Shown one piece after another: positions 51,440 to 61,031 of a stretch of 64,000 nucleotides of DNA (positions within the stretch are counted from its first letter, which is position 1; each line of letters opens with the position of its first letter). The notes beneath the pieces were generated by a model that did not search any database, was not told the origin of the DNA, and saw nothing but the letters and a program-made list of their open reading frames with translations. Origin of the DNA: Lysinibacillus louembei (GTDB taxonomy: Bacteria; Bacillota; Bacilli; Bacillales_A; Planococcaceae); contig NZ_CP137624.1 of NCBI RefSeq assembly GCF_033880585.1, positions 2,453,501-2,517,500 on the forward strand, written 5' to 3'. The position numbers were made by a program, and so were the translations under genes.

Positions 51440-53233
51440 TTAATTTGATGTTAACGCAATAAATTCCTCAACATCTTTTTCACAAAGTGCAATGCCCTTT
51501 AACCAGAAATCGCGCTTCGTAATATCTTCGCCTAAATGCTTCATCGCTAAATCTTCCACAGTCATTACCGCTGTATCACGTAGTAAGGCGATATATTTCT
51601 CCTCAAAGCCTGTGCCTTCCTCTTTTGCCTTCGCATAAATGCTTAGCGAGAATAGGTAGCCAAACGTGTATGGGAAGTTGTAGAACGGTACACCTGTAAT
51701 AAAGAAGTGTAGCTTCGTTGCCCAGAAGTGTGGGTGTGTTTCACCAAGAGCATCTACATATGCCTCACGCTGTGCTTGTTCCATTAATTCGTTTAAGCGT
51801 TTTGATGACACAACACCGTTTTTACGCTCCTCGTAGAAGCGTGTTTCAAATAGGAAGCGTGCATGGATATTCATAAAGAAGGCAACAGAGCGTTGTACTT
51901 TATCTTCAAGTAACGCAATTTTCTCTTCTTTTGTGCTTGCTTCTTCCACCGCTGCATCTGCCACAATCATCTCTGCAAATGTCGAAGCAGTTTCCGCTAC
52001 GTTCATCGCATAGCCTGTATTTAATGGGTGAACAGGGCGTAACGCATAGCTATGGAATGCATGACCAAGTTCATGTGCTAATGTCGCTACATTGGACATT
52101 GAGCCTGAATACGTCATAAAAATACGCGATTGCTGTGCTAATGGGAAGCCTGTGCAGAAGCCACCTGGTTTTTTATTGTCGCGGTCCTCTGCTTCAATCC
52201 ACCCATCCTCAAATGCTTTACGTGAAAAGGCTTCTAGCTCTGCGCCAAAACGACCGAAATGCTTTAAAATAAAGGCAGCCCCTTCTTGATAATCCATTTT
52301 TGCTGTTGCCTCTGTAACTGGTGCATCAAAGTCATGCCAATTTAATTTTTCATCGCCAAGCATTTGTGCTTTATGTGTTAAATAGTTTGCAAATGTAGCT
52401 TTGCGCTCTGTAATAGCACCCCACATGGCATCAAGTGTTTCTTCCTTCATGCGATTAATTGTTAAAGGCTCTTTTAATACATTGTCCCAGCCGCGTTTTT
52501 TATAAACATTTAAGCGGAAGCCTGCTAAATGGTTTAATGTTTTTGCGAAAAATTCCTCGCGCTCTGTAAACACTTTTTCAATTGCCTCGAAAGCAGCTTT
52601 GCGCACTTTTGGATCTTTATGTGAGCTTAAGTTATTCGCTTGACCAACAGAAAGCGACTTCATTTCGCCATCGATTTCAACCTCTACACGAATATCGCTT
52701 ATTAATAGATCATACATTTCGCCCCAAGAACGATAGCCATCTACTGTTAAAGAAGAAATTAAAGCTTCTTCCTCTTCAGATAACGATTCCTTCGAGGCAT
52801 CACGCCACTCTGTTAAAATGAAGGCAAATGGCGCTAGTTCATCCGCTGTAATTAATTGCTGGAACGTTGTTTCTTCAATTTCACCAACTATTTGACGCAG
52901 TTTTTCATATGATGGTGCCACTTCGGCATAAAGCGAAGAAACTTTGCCTAGTAATAGCATTGCTTCACGGTCTTTAATGTTTTGTGCGTTTAAACAAGAT
53001 AAAAAGGCACCTGCCTGCGCCATATGCTGGCGCACGTCTTTCACTTTATCAATTACTTGTAATAATCCTGCTGTTTCTGTAGCAGATTGTGGTACAGCAA
53101 GTTCACTAACGAATTGTTGTAAATCTTGCACTAAAGCTGCTGTTTTTTCTAAATGTGCAGCAAATTGAGGCGAGCTGCTACCACCTTCGAAAAATACATC
53201 TAAATCCCATACTTCTGGATAATTCGTTGTCAT
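51440..53233 (-). CDS. pepF: M3 family oligoendopeptidase (PepF type)
   Basis: A 597-residue cytoplasmic zinc oligopeptidase. HELGH at 387-391 with the downstream Glu about 25 residues later gives the M3 zinc site; PGGFCTGFP and a C-terminal LHFFITGVPFYNFPYTFGYL are typical. It degrades short peptides. The ATG at 53233 follows GGGGGAA; an earlier in-frame start at 53293 lacks a site. Ends at the terminator shared with the MFS gene. Confidence 0.94.
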   Translation of the reverse strand: MTTNYPEVWDLDVFFEGGSSSPQFAAHLEKTAALVQDLQQFVSELAVPQSATETAGLLQVIDKVKDVRQHMAQAGAFLSCLNAQNIKDREAMLLLGKVSSLYAEVAPSYEKLRQIVGEIEETTFQQLITADELAPFAFILTEWRDASKESLSEEEEALISSLTVDGYRSWGEMYDLLISDIRVEVEIDGEMKSLSVGQANNLSSHKDPKVRKAAFEAIEKVFTEREEFFAKTLNHLAGFRLNVYKKRGWDNVLKEPLTINRMKEETLDAMWGAITERKATFANYLTHKAQMLGDEKLNWHDFDAPVTEATAKMDYQEGAAFILKHFGRFGAELEAFSRKAFEDGWIEAEDRDNKKPGGFCTGFPLAQQSRIFMTYSGSMSNVATLAHELGHAFHSYALRPVHPLNTGYAMNVAETASTFAEMIVADAAVEEASTKEEKIALLEDKVQRSVAFFMNIHARFLFETRFYEERKNGVVSSKRLNELMEQAQREAYVDALGETHPHFWATKLHFFITGVPFYNFPYTFGYLFSLSIYAKAKEEGTGFEEKYIALLRDTAVMTVEDLAMKHLGEDITKRDFWLKGIALCEKDVEEFIALTSN

Positions 53234-53337
53234 GAAAATTCCCCCTATAAACAAATTCTTTTCTATTTTACAAAAATTCCGAACATATTTCACGTATTTT
53301 TTTCGATTTTCGAAATATTTCTCCTATTCAAGATCAT

Positions 53338-53382
53338 AAAAAATTGATTAATCCTAAGAAGCTTAGGGGTAATCGATTTTTT
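53338..53382. terminator. rnhC terminator
   Basis: CCTAAG/CTTAGG core extended by ATTGATTA/TAATCGAT and A/T tracts (53338-53382). Confidence 0.8.
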
Positions 53383-53391
53383 ATGGTTGAA

Positions 53392-54309
53392 TTACTTCAT
53401 CATCTTGCGTGCCTTCTCCGTATTGGCAAAATGCCATTTAGAAATGGAGCGCAACACATCCTCGCCCTTTGTCTTCCAAATTTTCGCTGCCATCACATCG
53501 ACTTTACTGCTCGCACCTTTTTGCAAAGTAAAGCCGACGAGCTCACTCAATCGATCCATTTCCTTTAAAAAGGCATAGCGAGCTAAAATAGAGGCTGTTG
53601 CTACCGCAACATGCAAATTTTCCGCCTTTGTTGAAAACAGTACATTGTCACGTACGATTTCTTTTTCCTTTTGGATATGGCGATAGTACGTATCGCGCTC
53701 GGCAAATTGGTCGATTAAAATATACTGTGGCTGTTCGGGTGCAATTTTGTTTAACACATGCTTTAATGCCTGATTGTGAAGCAATGCCTTCATCTTGCCC
53801 TGTGAATAGCCCTTTGTCTGTAATGCGTTATATTTGTCATTACGCAATGTTAAAATACTGTAAGTGCAAACCTTCATTAAATCAGGGGCGATTTTTCTCA
53901 TATAATCATCGGTTAACATTTTTGAATCTTTGACACCAAGCTCCTGAACCAGTGGAATTTTGTCGGCAGGTACATAAACAGCCGCAACAGTAATTGGGCC
54001 GAAATAATCGCCTGTGCCTGTTTCGTCAGAGCCAATAACCGACATTGTGGCAAAGCTTTCAGGTAATTTGTCGCCTTTTGCTGCACTTGTTTTAGCTGTT
54101 GTAGTCGCTATGCCCCATCGTGCAGCCTCACGCTCAGCGCCGCCCCCTTGAAACATCACTTTGCCTGACTTATATGCAGTAATCGATGTATCTGCTAATT
54201 TTGCTGCAAAGACAACGCCTGGAGCATTACGGCTCACTTGATTTTTTACATAAGCATTTTTCACTTCTTGCACTTGTTCATTTGTTAAGAGTAAAACGAT
54301 ATTGGTCAT
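53392..54309 (-). CDS. rnhC: Ribonuclease HIII
   Basis: Removes RNA from RNA/DNA hybrids. N-terminal TBP-like substrate domain (1-85), then the RNase H fold with GSDETGTGDYFG (Asp95, Glu96) and the later LIDQFAE and ARYAFLKEM blocks; the GxxxGD(E) form marks HIII rather than HII. 305 residues. Oriented divergently from the DUF4062 gene; in Bacillus it neighbours zapA directly, so the segment 54.4-55.8 kb is an insertion. Confidence 0.95.
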   Translation of the reverse strand: MTNIVLLLTNEQVQEVKNAYVKNQVSRNAPGVVFAAKLADTSITAYKSGKVMFQGGGAEREAARWGIATTTAKTSAAKGDKLPESFATMSVIGSDETGTGDYFGPITVAAVYVPADKIPLVQELGVKDSKMLTDDYMRKIAPDLMKVCTYSILTLRNDKYNALQTKGYSQGKMKALLHNQALKHVLNKIAPEQPQYILIDQFAERDTYYRHIQKEKEIVRDNVLFSTKAENLHVAVATASILARYAFLKEMDRLSELVGFTLQKGASSKVDVMAAKIWKTKGEDVLRSISKWHFANTEKARKMMK

Positions 54310-54481
54310 TGATTCCGTCCTTTCTATGAACTTCCTTTATTGTGCGAGGGATTTAGAGAGAAGTCAAATACTTGGATTTATATGCTAAAAGTGAAGTTAT
54401 AAAACAGGATTAAATATTATTGAGGTATAATTGGTTAATTTATGGTATAATTATATGTATATAGGATTAATGGAGGTATGG

Positions 54482-55606
54482 ATGGATAAACTATCAATAT
54501 TTATTAGCTCTGTAGCACAGGATTCGTTATCTCAATTGCGCCAAACTATTACAGATAGTTTATTGGATGTAGGTCATCATATTGTTCGGTATGAAGAAAG
54601 TATTTATTTTACAGAACTTGATTCTGTTAAAACTTGTTTAAACTATGTTGACAGAAGTGATATGCTTCTTCTATTTATAGATACTAGAGCAGGTTCAATG
54701 ATAGCATCTGAAGGGAAAACAGTTACGCATTTAGAGTTTTTAAAAGCATATGAAAAAGGAAAACAAATACTTATTTATGTTAATCAAGTAGTCATAACAG
54801 AATTTTTTTCAGTTCTGCCTTCTCTCAAAGAAAATTATGATTTATATGAAGGGAATTTTGAACAATTTTATGATTCTTTAAAATCAATGAATTTATCGCA
54901 AATTCAAGATCATTATGTTTTAGCTTTTTTATATGATGTCTATATAAAAGGATACTATTTACAAAATTTGAATTTAGGCACAGAAATGGTTACGCAAGTG
55001 AAAACGCAATTATCTATAATGACAAAAGAGGGGCTTCAATATTTAAGTTTAAAATCAGCAATTGACCAAGCCTTTGATCATTTTCAAATGTATGGAGATT
55101 TTTATGAAAATTCTCTGAAATTTTTAGAGGTTATTCAAAAAGGTGAAATTATAGATACAAGGCGGCTACTTTCGAAATTAAGGAATTTAATTGTAAAAGA
55201 AATTGAAGTATTTGAGATAGATACTCTATATCAAACAAAATATCTAACAACAATTAAGCCAGCAACTGCTATTACATTGTATGAATCAGATATTGATGAA
55301 ATGAAATTAGTTGAGTACGATGGAGATGTTACAGCAGAAAGCATAGAACGAGATAATAAAGACTCTTATGTTGTACAAACTGCTGAAGATATGGATGTAG
55401 AGGAAACATTATATTACAATGAAGAAAAATATTTATTTTATTTCTTATTCAAAGCTAGTCCTTATATCTTTTGTATTCATTTCCCTGCAAATGGGGAGAT
55501 GACAAGCGATTATGCATTGAAGTATCAAAATCATGTGTTGGATGCTATAATAAAATCGAAGGGATATCAATACTGTTATTTCCTAAAAAAACTGTTGGGA
55601 GGATAA
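54482..55606 (+). CDS. DUF4062-domain protein
   Basis: A 374-residue protein. Residues 1-105 fit DUF4062: LSIFISSVAQDSLSQLRQTI at the start, DVGHHIVRYE, a CLNYVDRSDMLLLFID strand and EFLKAYEKGKQILIYV. DUF4062 is a TIR/SEFIR-like fold found as an N-terminal effector in some prokaryotic and animal STAND/NLR proteins. The remaining 270 residues are mostly helical with a final beta-rich part; no NTPase motif is seen. Start ATG 54482 with GGAGG five bases before. Extended -10 TGGTATAAT at 54443-54451. AT-rich and inserted between rnhC and zapA. Confidence 0.7.
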   Translation: MDKLSIFISSVAQDSLSQLRQTITDSLLDVGHHIVRYEESIYFTELDSVKTCLNYVDRSDMLLLFIDTRAGSMIASEGKTVTHLEFLKAYEKGKQILIYVNQVVITEFFSVLPSLKENYDLYEGNFEQFYDSLKSMNLSQIQDHYVLAFLYDVYIKGYYLQNLNLGTEMVTQVKTQLSIMTKEGLQYLSLKSAIDQAFDHFQMYGDFYENSLKFLEVIQKGEIIDTRRLLSKLRNLIVKEIEVFEIDTLYQTKYLTTIKPATAITLYESDIDEMKLVEYDGDVTAESIERDNKDSYVVQTAEDMDVEETLYYNEEKYLFYFLFKASPYIFCIHFPANGEMTSDYALKYQNHVLDAIIKSKGYQYCYFLKKLLGG

Positions 55607-55609
55607 ACA

Positions 55610-55762
55610 ATGAAAAAAGAGCCTACAGAAAAAGTTGTTTTAATTGCCTCAGCACCTAAAGGTTACGGGGAAAAAATAGTGGAGCGTCAATTGTCCCAAA
55701 TGAAAAAAGAGAACGCAATGTTACAAAGGAAGTTATCTGAAATTAAACGAAGTGCATATTAA
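55610..55762 (+). CDS. 50-residue small protein paired with the DUF4062 gene
   Basis: The frame opens KKEPTEKVVLIASAPKGYG and ends with a heptad-like helix (VERQLSQMKKENAMLQRKL). GGGAGG, formed by the last codons of the DUF4062 gene, stands six bases before the ATG, so translation is coupled. No family is recognised. A charged, partly coiled-coil partner or inhibitor of the DUF4062 protein is a reasonable guess. A perfect terminator follows. Confidence 0.7.
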   Translation: MKKEPTEKVVLIASAPKGYGEKIVERQLSQMKKENAMLQRKLSEIKRSAY

Positions 55763-55782
55763 AGAATCCTTCACTTATTTAG

Positions 55783-55818
55783 AAAAAGCAGAAGTCCTAT
55801 AGGTGGCTTCTGCTTTTT
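55783..55818 (+). terminator. Terminator of the DUF4062 module
   Basis: AAAAAGCAGAAGTC (55783-55796) pairs with GGCTTCTGCTTTTT (55805-55818). Confidence 0.9.
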
Positions 55819-55902
55819 AGTGTTTTACGGGAGATGAAATATAATAATTCCTCATCATTATAGATAAACTCCCTACACCACTGCATGACAATGAGTCTAA
55901 TA

Positions 55903-55932
55903 TTGTATTATATATAACAAAAATGGTATGAT
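55903..55932 (+). promoter_or_regulatory. zapA operon promoter
   Basis: TTGTAT (55903-55908), 18-bp spacer, extended -10 TGG-TATGAT (55924-55932). A leader of about 130 nt precedes zapA; it holds a loose AGCGAGCAG/CTGCTTG hairpin and no clear gene. Confidence 0.6.
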
Positions 55933-56066
55933 AGTTAGTATGAAAATTGCAGAAAATCGAACAGGAATTGCATAAAGCTGCATTTTGCTACTTCAACATG
56001 ATAAGTGAAGCGAGCAGCTTCCTGCTTGAGTTGCTGGCGTTGCCTATGCTTTTGGGAGGAATTACT

Positions 56067-56327
56067 TTGGCTGAACAAGAAAAAAATCGAATTTCAGTTG
56101 AAATTTATGGACGTACATATAAAATGGTTGGTACAGAATCGACAGGGCATATGCGATTAGTTGCTTCCCTCGTAGATGATAAAATGCGTCAAATCAGTGC
56201 ACATAATCCAACATTAGATAGCTCAAGACTAGCAGTGCTTACAGCAGTCAATTCTGTACATGAATTATTACAACTGAAGGCGCAAGTTGAAGCGCTTGAA
56301 GAAGAAGTGAAAAGGTTAAAGGGTTGA
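56067..56327 (+). CDS. zapA: Cell division protein ZapA
   Basis: An 86-residue FtsZ-ring stabiliser: [21 protein letters not shown] then a long C-terminal coiled coil ([19 protein letters not shown]). Start is TTG at 56067, seven bases after GGGAGGAA; this matches homologous N-termini, while the open frame upstream to 55947 does not. Followed by cvpA after four bases. Confidence 0.92.
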   Translation: MAEQEKNRISVEIYGRTYKMVGTESTGHMRLVASLVDDKMRQISAHNPTLDSSRLAVLTAVNSVHELLQLKAQVEALEEEVKRLKG

Positions 56328-56331
56328 GTAA

Positions 56332-56871
56332 ATGCTAGATATTATTTTATTAGTGGTCTTATTCATAAGCTGTATAATTGGAGCAAAGCGTGGCTTTATC
56401 GTCCAATTGATTCATTTAGGTAGTTTTTTAATTGCATTAATTGTTGCCTATATTTATTATAAGCCATTAGCACAAAAATTTGTGCTATGGATTCCGTATC
56501 CAGGCTTTACTGAAAATGCGACAATGACATTAGTATTGGATTCTTTAGATGTCGATCGCACATTTTATCGCGTCATCGCTTTCGCACTTATTTTCTTTGT
56601 AACGAAGTTAGTTTTACAAATTATCGGCTCTATGTTTGATTTTTTAACATATTTGCCAGTACTCGGTTCAATCAATCGCCTATTAGGGGCAGTATTAGGT
56701 TTTATCGAATTTTATTTCATTATTTTTATTGCACTATATGTTTTGGCATTACTCCCATTGGAAGTCATTCAAACGGTGTTAAACAAATCAATTTTAACGA
56801 GCTTAATGCTTGAGCATACACCTGTCATTACGAAAATGTTTCAGGACTGGTGGTATATCTATATCAAATAG
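56332..56871 (+). CDS. cvpA: CvpA family membrane protein
   Basis: A 179-residue protein with four helices; begins LDIILLVVLFISCIIGAKRGFIVQL, the CvpA signature. Named after colicin V production; in Bacillus its role is unclear. Follows zapA as in B. subtilis. A terminator-like hairpin (56878-56902) separates it from polX. Confidence 0.92.
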   Translation: MLDIILLVVLFISCIIGAKRGFIVQLIHLGSFLIALIVAYIYYKPLAQKFVLWIPYPGFTENATMTLVLDSLDVDRTFYRVIAFALIFFVTKLVLQIIGSMFDFLTYLPVLGSINRLLGAVLGFIEFYFIIFIALYVLALLPLEVIQTVLNKSILTSLMLEHTPVITKMFQDWWYIYIK

Positions 56872-56877
56872 CACATG

Positions 56878-56906
56878 GCCTCTCTCGACAAATGAGGGAG
56901 GCTTTT
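56878..56906 (+). terminator. Hairpin between cvpA and polX
   Basis: GCCTCTCTC (56878-56886) pairs with GAGGGAGGC (56894-56902) then TTTT. Confidence 0.7.
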
Positions 56907-56923
56907 CTTAAGGAGAGGGCAAC

Positions 56924-58633
56924 ATGAATAAAAAAGTGATTATCCGTACACTTGAAAAAATAGCTTTATATTTAGAGTTACAAGGTGAGAACCCATTTAA
57001 AGTGTCCGCATTTCGCAAAGCAGCAGCTGCTCTTGAAACAGATGAACGCAGCTTGAGCGAAATAGAGGATATTACGGCTATTAAAGGCATCGGTAAAGGC
57101 ACAGCCGCAGTAATTGTCGATTTGCTAGAAAACGGACAATCGGCAGTGTTGCAGGAGCTGGAGCAAACTGTGCCAAAAGGCTTGATTCCTTTAATGAAGG
57201 TGCCAGGGCTAGGAGGCAAAAAGCTAGCAAAATTGTATCAGGAGCTAGGTGTAACAGATGCCACTTCGTTAATGCAAGCATGTGAAGCAGGGCAAGTACA
57301 GGCACTTGCTGGCTTTGGTGCTAAAACGGAGGAAAAAATCAAAAAAGAGTTAGCGAATTTAGGCTCACGTGCAGAAAGATTACCAATTTGGCAGCTGGAG
57401 CCTGTCGTGCTAGAAATCAATGAGGTGCTTGCGGAAATTGCGGAAGTAGAACGCTTTTCTGTTGCGGGTAGCTTTCGTCGTGTAAATGAAACGAGCAAGG
57501 ATATCGATTTTATCGTGGCAACGACTGCACCAGAGGCGGTGAGAGAGGCAATTTTAGCACAGCTTGTGATTTTGGAAATCGTCGCAGCAGGAGATACGAA
57601 AGTGTCTGTTATTTTAGATCGAGATGAGCCTGTAAGCGTTGATTTTCGACTTGTTGCACCAAGTGAGTATGCGACAGCCTTGCATCATTTTACAGGCTCA
57701 AAGGACCATAATGTGCGCATGCGCCAGCTCGCAAAGGCACAGGGCAAAAAAATTAGCGAATATGGGGTAGAGCAGCCCGATGGTTCGGTAGCAACATTTG
57801 CGTCAGAGCAGGAATTTTTCGCGCACTTTGATTTGCCATTTATTCCACCTGCTGTAAGAGAAAGCGGCAAGGAATTGGAGCGTCTAGATGAACTAGCACA
57901 ACTTGTGCGGTTATCCGATATTGTATCAGACTTGCATATGCATACAACATGGTCTGATGGTGCACATTCCGTTGCAGAAATGGGATACGCTTTAATCGAA
58001 AAGGGCTACCAATATGCGGTCATTACCGACCATTCACAATATTTGAAGGTAGCGAATGGCTTAACGCCAGAACGATTAGCAAAGCAAAAGGTAGAAGTTG
58101 AACAATTTAATGCTGAGCAGTCCGACATCCGCTTATTTAGAGGGACGGAAATGGATATATTGCCAGATGCAACCTTGGACTTTGCTGATGAGGTGTTGCA
58201 TGAGTTGGATTTCGTTATCGCCTCGATTCATTCCAGCTTCACACAGTCACAGGAGAAAATTATGGCACGACTTTATACAGCCATTACAAATCCATATGTG
58301 CATATGATTGCACATCCAACAGGGCGCATTGTTGGACAGCGAGGTGGCTATAATCCAAATATTCCGCAGCTCATAGAGTGGGCGGCGGAGCATGGGAAAA
58401 TACTTGAATTAAATGCGAATCCATATCGCCTCGATTTATGTACAGAGCATTTACAGCTTGCGATGGAGAAAAATGTGCCAATCGCTATTAATACAGATGC
58501 ACATGCAATTGAACATTTGCGCTTTATGGAAATTGGAGTTCATTATGCACAAAAGGCATGGCTGAAAAAGGAATTGATTGTCAACACATGGACGCTCGAA
58601 CAATTTGAGGCATGGATTCGCCGAAATAAATAA
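56924..58633 (+). CDS. polX: DNA polymerase/3'-5' exonuclease PolX
   Basis: A 569-residue repair polymerase. N-terminal helix-hairpin-helix domains (ITAIKGIGKGTA, VPGLGGKKLAKL), a family X nucleotidyltransferase core (VAGSFRR, KDIDFIVAT), then a C-terminal PHP domain (DLHMHTTWSDG, TDHSQYL, NTDAHAIEH) that supplies 3'-5' exonuclease activity. AAGGAGAGGGC precedes the ATG. Confidence 0.96.
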   Translation: MNKKVIIRTLEKIALYLELQGENPFKVSAFRKAAAALETDERSLSEIEDITAIKGIGKGTAAVIVDLLENGQSAVLQELEQTVPKGLIPLMKVPGLGGKKLAKLYQELGVTDATSLMQACEAGQVQALAGFGAKTEEKIKKELANLGSRAERLPIWQLEPVVLEINEVLAEIAEVERFSVAGSFRRVNETSKDIDFIVATTAPEAVREAILAQLVILEIVAAGDTKVSVILDRDEPVSVDFRLVAPSEYATALHHFTGSKDHNVRMRQLAKAQGKKISEYGVEQPDGSVATFASEQEFFAHFDLPFIPPAVRESGKELERLDELAQLVRLSDIVSDLHMHTTWSDGAHSVAEMGYALIEKGYQYAVITDHSQYLKVANGLTPERLAKQKVEVEQFNAEQSDIRLFRGTEMDILPDATLDFADEVLHELDFVIASIHSSFTQSQEKIMARLYTAITNPYVHMIAHPTGRIVGQRGGYNPNIPQLIEWAAEHGKILELNANPYRLDLCTEHLQLAMEKNVPIAINTDAHAIEHLRFMEIGVHYAQKAWLKKELIVNTWTLEQFEAWIRRNK

Positions 58634-58651
58634 AAATAGGGGGTGTTTTTC

Positions 58652-61018
58652 ATGATCGAACAACGAGCATTGAAAACACTAGAGTTTGATAAAATACGAC
58701 AGCAGGTTGCCCAGTTTTGTACGTCTTCCATTGGGAAGTCTGCGATTGAAGAGCTGGTACCTGAAACCGATTATGAAACAGTTGTAGCATTGTTAGAGGA
58801 AATGGATGAGGGGTTATCTATTTTACGTGTCAAAGGCAATGTACCAATGGGGGGCATTTTCGATATACGCCCACATGCCAAGCGCGCTCAAATCGGCGGT
58901 ATGCTTTCGCCGATGGAGCTAATGGAAATTGCCAGCACGATTCGCGCAAGCCGTATTCTGCGCAATTTTATTGAGGATTTACAGGCAGATGAGACAATCG
59001 AGATTCCGCATTTCGTAGAACGCAAGGAGCAAATGCCGATTTTAACTGCCTTACAGCATGAAATTAATGATTGCATTGATGAAAACGGAGGCGTCTTAGA
59101 TTCCGCAAGTACAACATTGCGTACGATTCGTCAATCATTGCGTGCAGAGGAAGCAAAGGTGCGTCAAAAGCTAGAAAGCTTAACGCGTGGCGCCAATGCA
59201 GCGAAAATGCTATCCGATTCGATTATTACAATTCGTAATGACCGCTTCGTTATTCCAGTAAAGCAGGAATACCGTGGGCATTATGGCGGGATTGTGCATG
59301 ACCAATCATCATCTGGACAAACATTATTTATTGAGCCAGATGCGGTTGTACAGGCAAACAATGAAGTGCAGCGTCTAAAAGTGAAAGAGCAAGCGGAAAT
59401 CGAACGCATTTTACTTACACTATCTGCCAAAGTAGAGGAAGTGGGACATGATTTATTCGTCCTTGTCCAGCTACTAGGTGAAATTGATGTCATTTTAGCA
59501 AAAGGAAAATATGGGCAAGCAAATAAATGCACAATGCCAAAAATCAATGCAGATGGTTATATTCGCTTAGTACGTGCAAGACATCCGTTATTGTCAATTG
59601 AAGAGGCTGTGGCGAACACGATTGAATTTGGTCGCGATGTAACAGCAATCGTGATTACAGGACCAAATACAGGCGGTAAAACGGTGACGCTGAAAACGGT
59701 TGGGCTGTGTACATTAATGGCACAATCTGGTTTACCTGTGCCAGCACTTGATGGCTCAGAGCTAGCTGTTTTTGAGCAAATTTTCGCTGATATTGGGGAT
59801 GAGCAGTCAATTGAGCAATCGCTATCAACATTCTCTTCTCATATGGTCAATATTGTCGATATTTTAAGCAAGTTTGATGATAAATCGCTTGTGCTATTCG
59901 ATGAGCTTGGTGCAGGGACAGACCCGCAGGAAGGGGCAGCACTTGCGATTGCCATTTTAGATGAAGTTGTTGACTATGGTGCACGTGTGATGGCAACAAC
60001 GCATTACCCTGAATTAAAGGCATATGGCTACAATCGTCCAAGCGTAGTCAATGCAAGCGTGGAATTTGATGTAGAAACATTGAGTCCAACATATCGCCTA
60101 TTAATTGGTGTACCAGGACGCTCAAATGCCTTTGAAATTTCAACAAGACTTGGCTTAAAAGCAAACATTATTGACCGTGCAAAATCATTTACAGGAACAG
60201 ACCGTCATGAAGTCGAATCAATGATTGCTTCTTTAGAGGAAAGCCGCGTTCGCTCAGAGCGCGAGGCAGAGGAAGCACATGGCTTGTTAGAGGAAGCAAC
60301 ATATTTACATGAGCAGCTAACAGAACGCATTCGCACATATGATGAGAAAAAAGAAAGCTTAGAGAAAAAGGCGAAAGACAAGGCACGTAAAATTGTTGAT
60401 GAGGCCAAGCGTGAGGCAGAAGCGATTATTGAAGAGCTACGTGCCATGAAAAAAAATGCAGCAAGCGCAGTCAAAGAGCATGAATTAATTGATGCGAAAA
60501 AACGCTTGGAAGAGACAGCGCCACAAGATAATAAAGTATTGCAAAAAGTGGCAGCCGAGCGCAGTCGAGCCCAAAACTTAGCGGTGGGCGATGAAGTAAA
60601 AGTCATTAGCTACGGTCAAAAAGGTGTAATACTAGAAAAAGCATCGAACAATGAGTGGGTTGTCCAAATTGGCATTTTAAAAATGAAGCTACCAGAATCT
60701 GATTTAGAATACGTAAAGCCTGAAAAAGAGCAGCAAACGCGCACAATGGCCAATGTCAAAAATCGAGGCGGTGCTGTAAAGCTTGAATTAGATTTGCGTG
60801 GCGAGCGTTATGAGGATGCACTTCTTCGTACAGAGAAATATTTAGATGATGCATTACTTGCTAATTATCCACGTGTTTCCATCATTCACGGAAAAGGGAC
60901 AGGCGCATTGCGTCAAGGGATTCAAAGCTATTTAAAAGGGCATAAGCGTGTGAAATCATTCCGCTATGGTGAGGCTGGAGAGGGCGGCTTCGGGGTAACG
61001 GTTGTAGAATTGAAATAG
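58652..61018 (+). CDS. mutS2: Endonuclease MutS2
   Basis: A 788-residue MutS homologue lacking the mismatch-recognition domain. Walker A GPNTGGKT (near 334), Walker B LVLFDELGAGTDP, a long coiled coil (about 515-625) and a C-terminal Smr nuclease domain (LDLRGERYEDAL, HGKGTGALR). In Bacillus it helps rescue collided ribosomes and limits recombination. The ATG at 58652 follows GGGGGTG; a GTG at 58643 belongs to that region. Confidence 0.96.
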   Translation: MIEQRALKTLEFDKIRQQVAQFCTSSIGKSAIEELVPETDYETVVALLEEMDEGLSILRVKGNVPMGGIFDIRPHAKRAQIGGMLSPMELMEIASTIRASRILRNFIEDLQADETIEIPHFVERKEQMPILTALQHEINDCIDENGGVLDSASTTLRTIRQSLRAEEAKVRQKLESLTRGANAAKMLSDSIITIRNDRFVIPVKQEYRGHYGGIVHDQSSSGQTLFIEPDAVVQANNEVQRLKVKEQAEIERILLTLSAKVEEVGHDLFVLVQLLGEIDVILAKGKYGQANKCTMPKINADGYIRLVRARHPLLSIEEAVANTIEFGRDVTAIVITGPNTGGKTVTLKTVGLCTLMAQSGLPVPALDGSELAVFEQIFADIGDEQSIEQSLSTFSSHMVNIVDILSKFDDKSLVLFDELGAGTDPQEGAALAIAILDEVVDYGARVMATTHYPELKAYGYNRPSVVNASVEFDVETLSPTYRLLIGVPGRSNAFEISTRLGLKANIIDRAKSFTGTDRHEVESMIASLEESRVRSEREAEEAHGLLEEATYLHEQLTERIRTYDEKKESLEKKAKDKARKIVDEAKREAEAIIEELRAMKKNAASAVKEHELIDAKKRLEETAPQDNKVLQKVAAERSRAQNLAVGDEVKVISYGQKGVILEKASNNEWVVQIGILKMKLPESDLEYVKPEKEQQTRTMANVKNRGGAVKLELDLRGERYEDALLRTEKYLDDALLANYPRVSIIHGKGTGALRQGIQSYLKGHKRVKSFRYGEAGEGGFGVTVVELK

Positions 61019-61031
61019 AGGGGGATAGCTT

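Noticed and set aside
55947-56066. N-terminal extension of ZapA by 40 codons
   Set aside because: The extension is unlike ZapA proteins, and a strong GGGAGGAA site precedes TTG 56067, giving the normal length.
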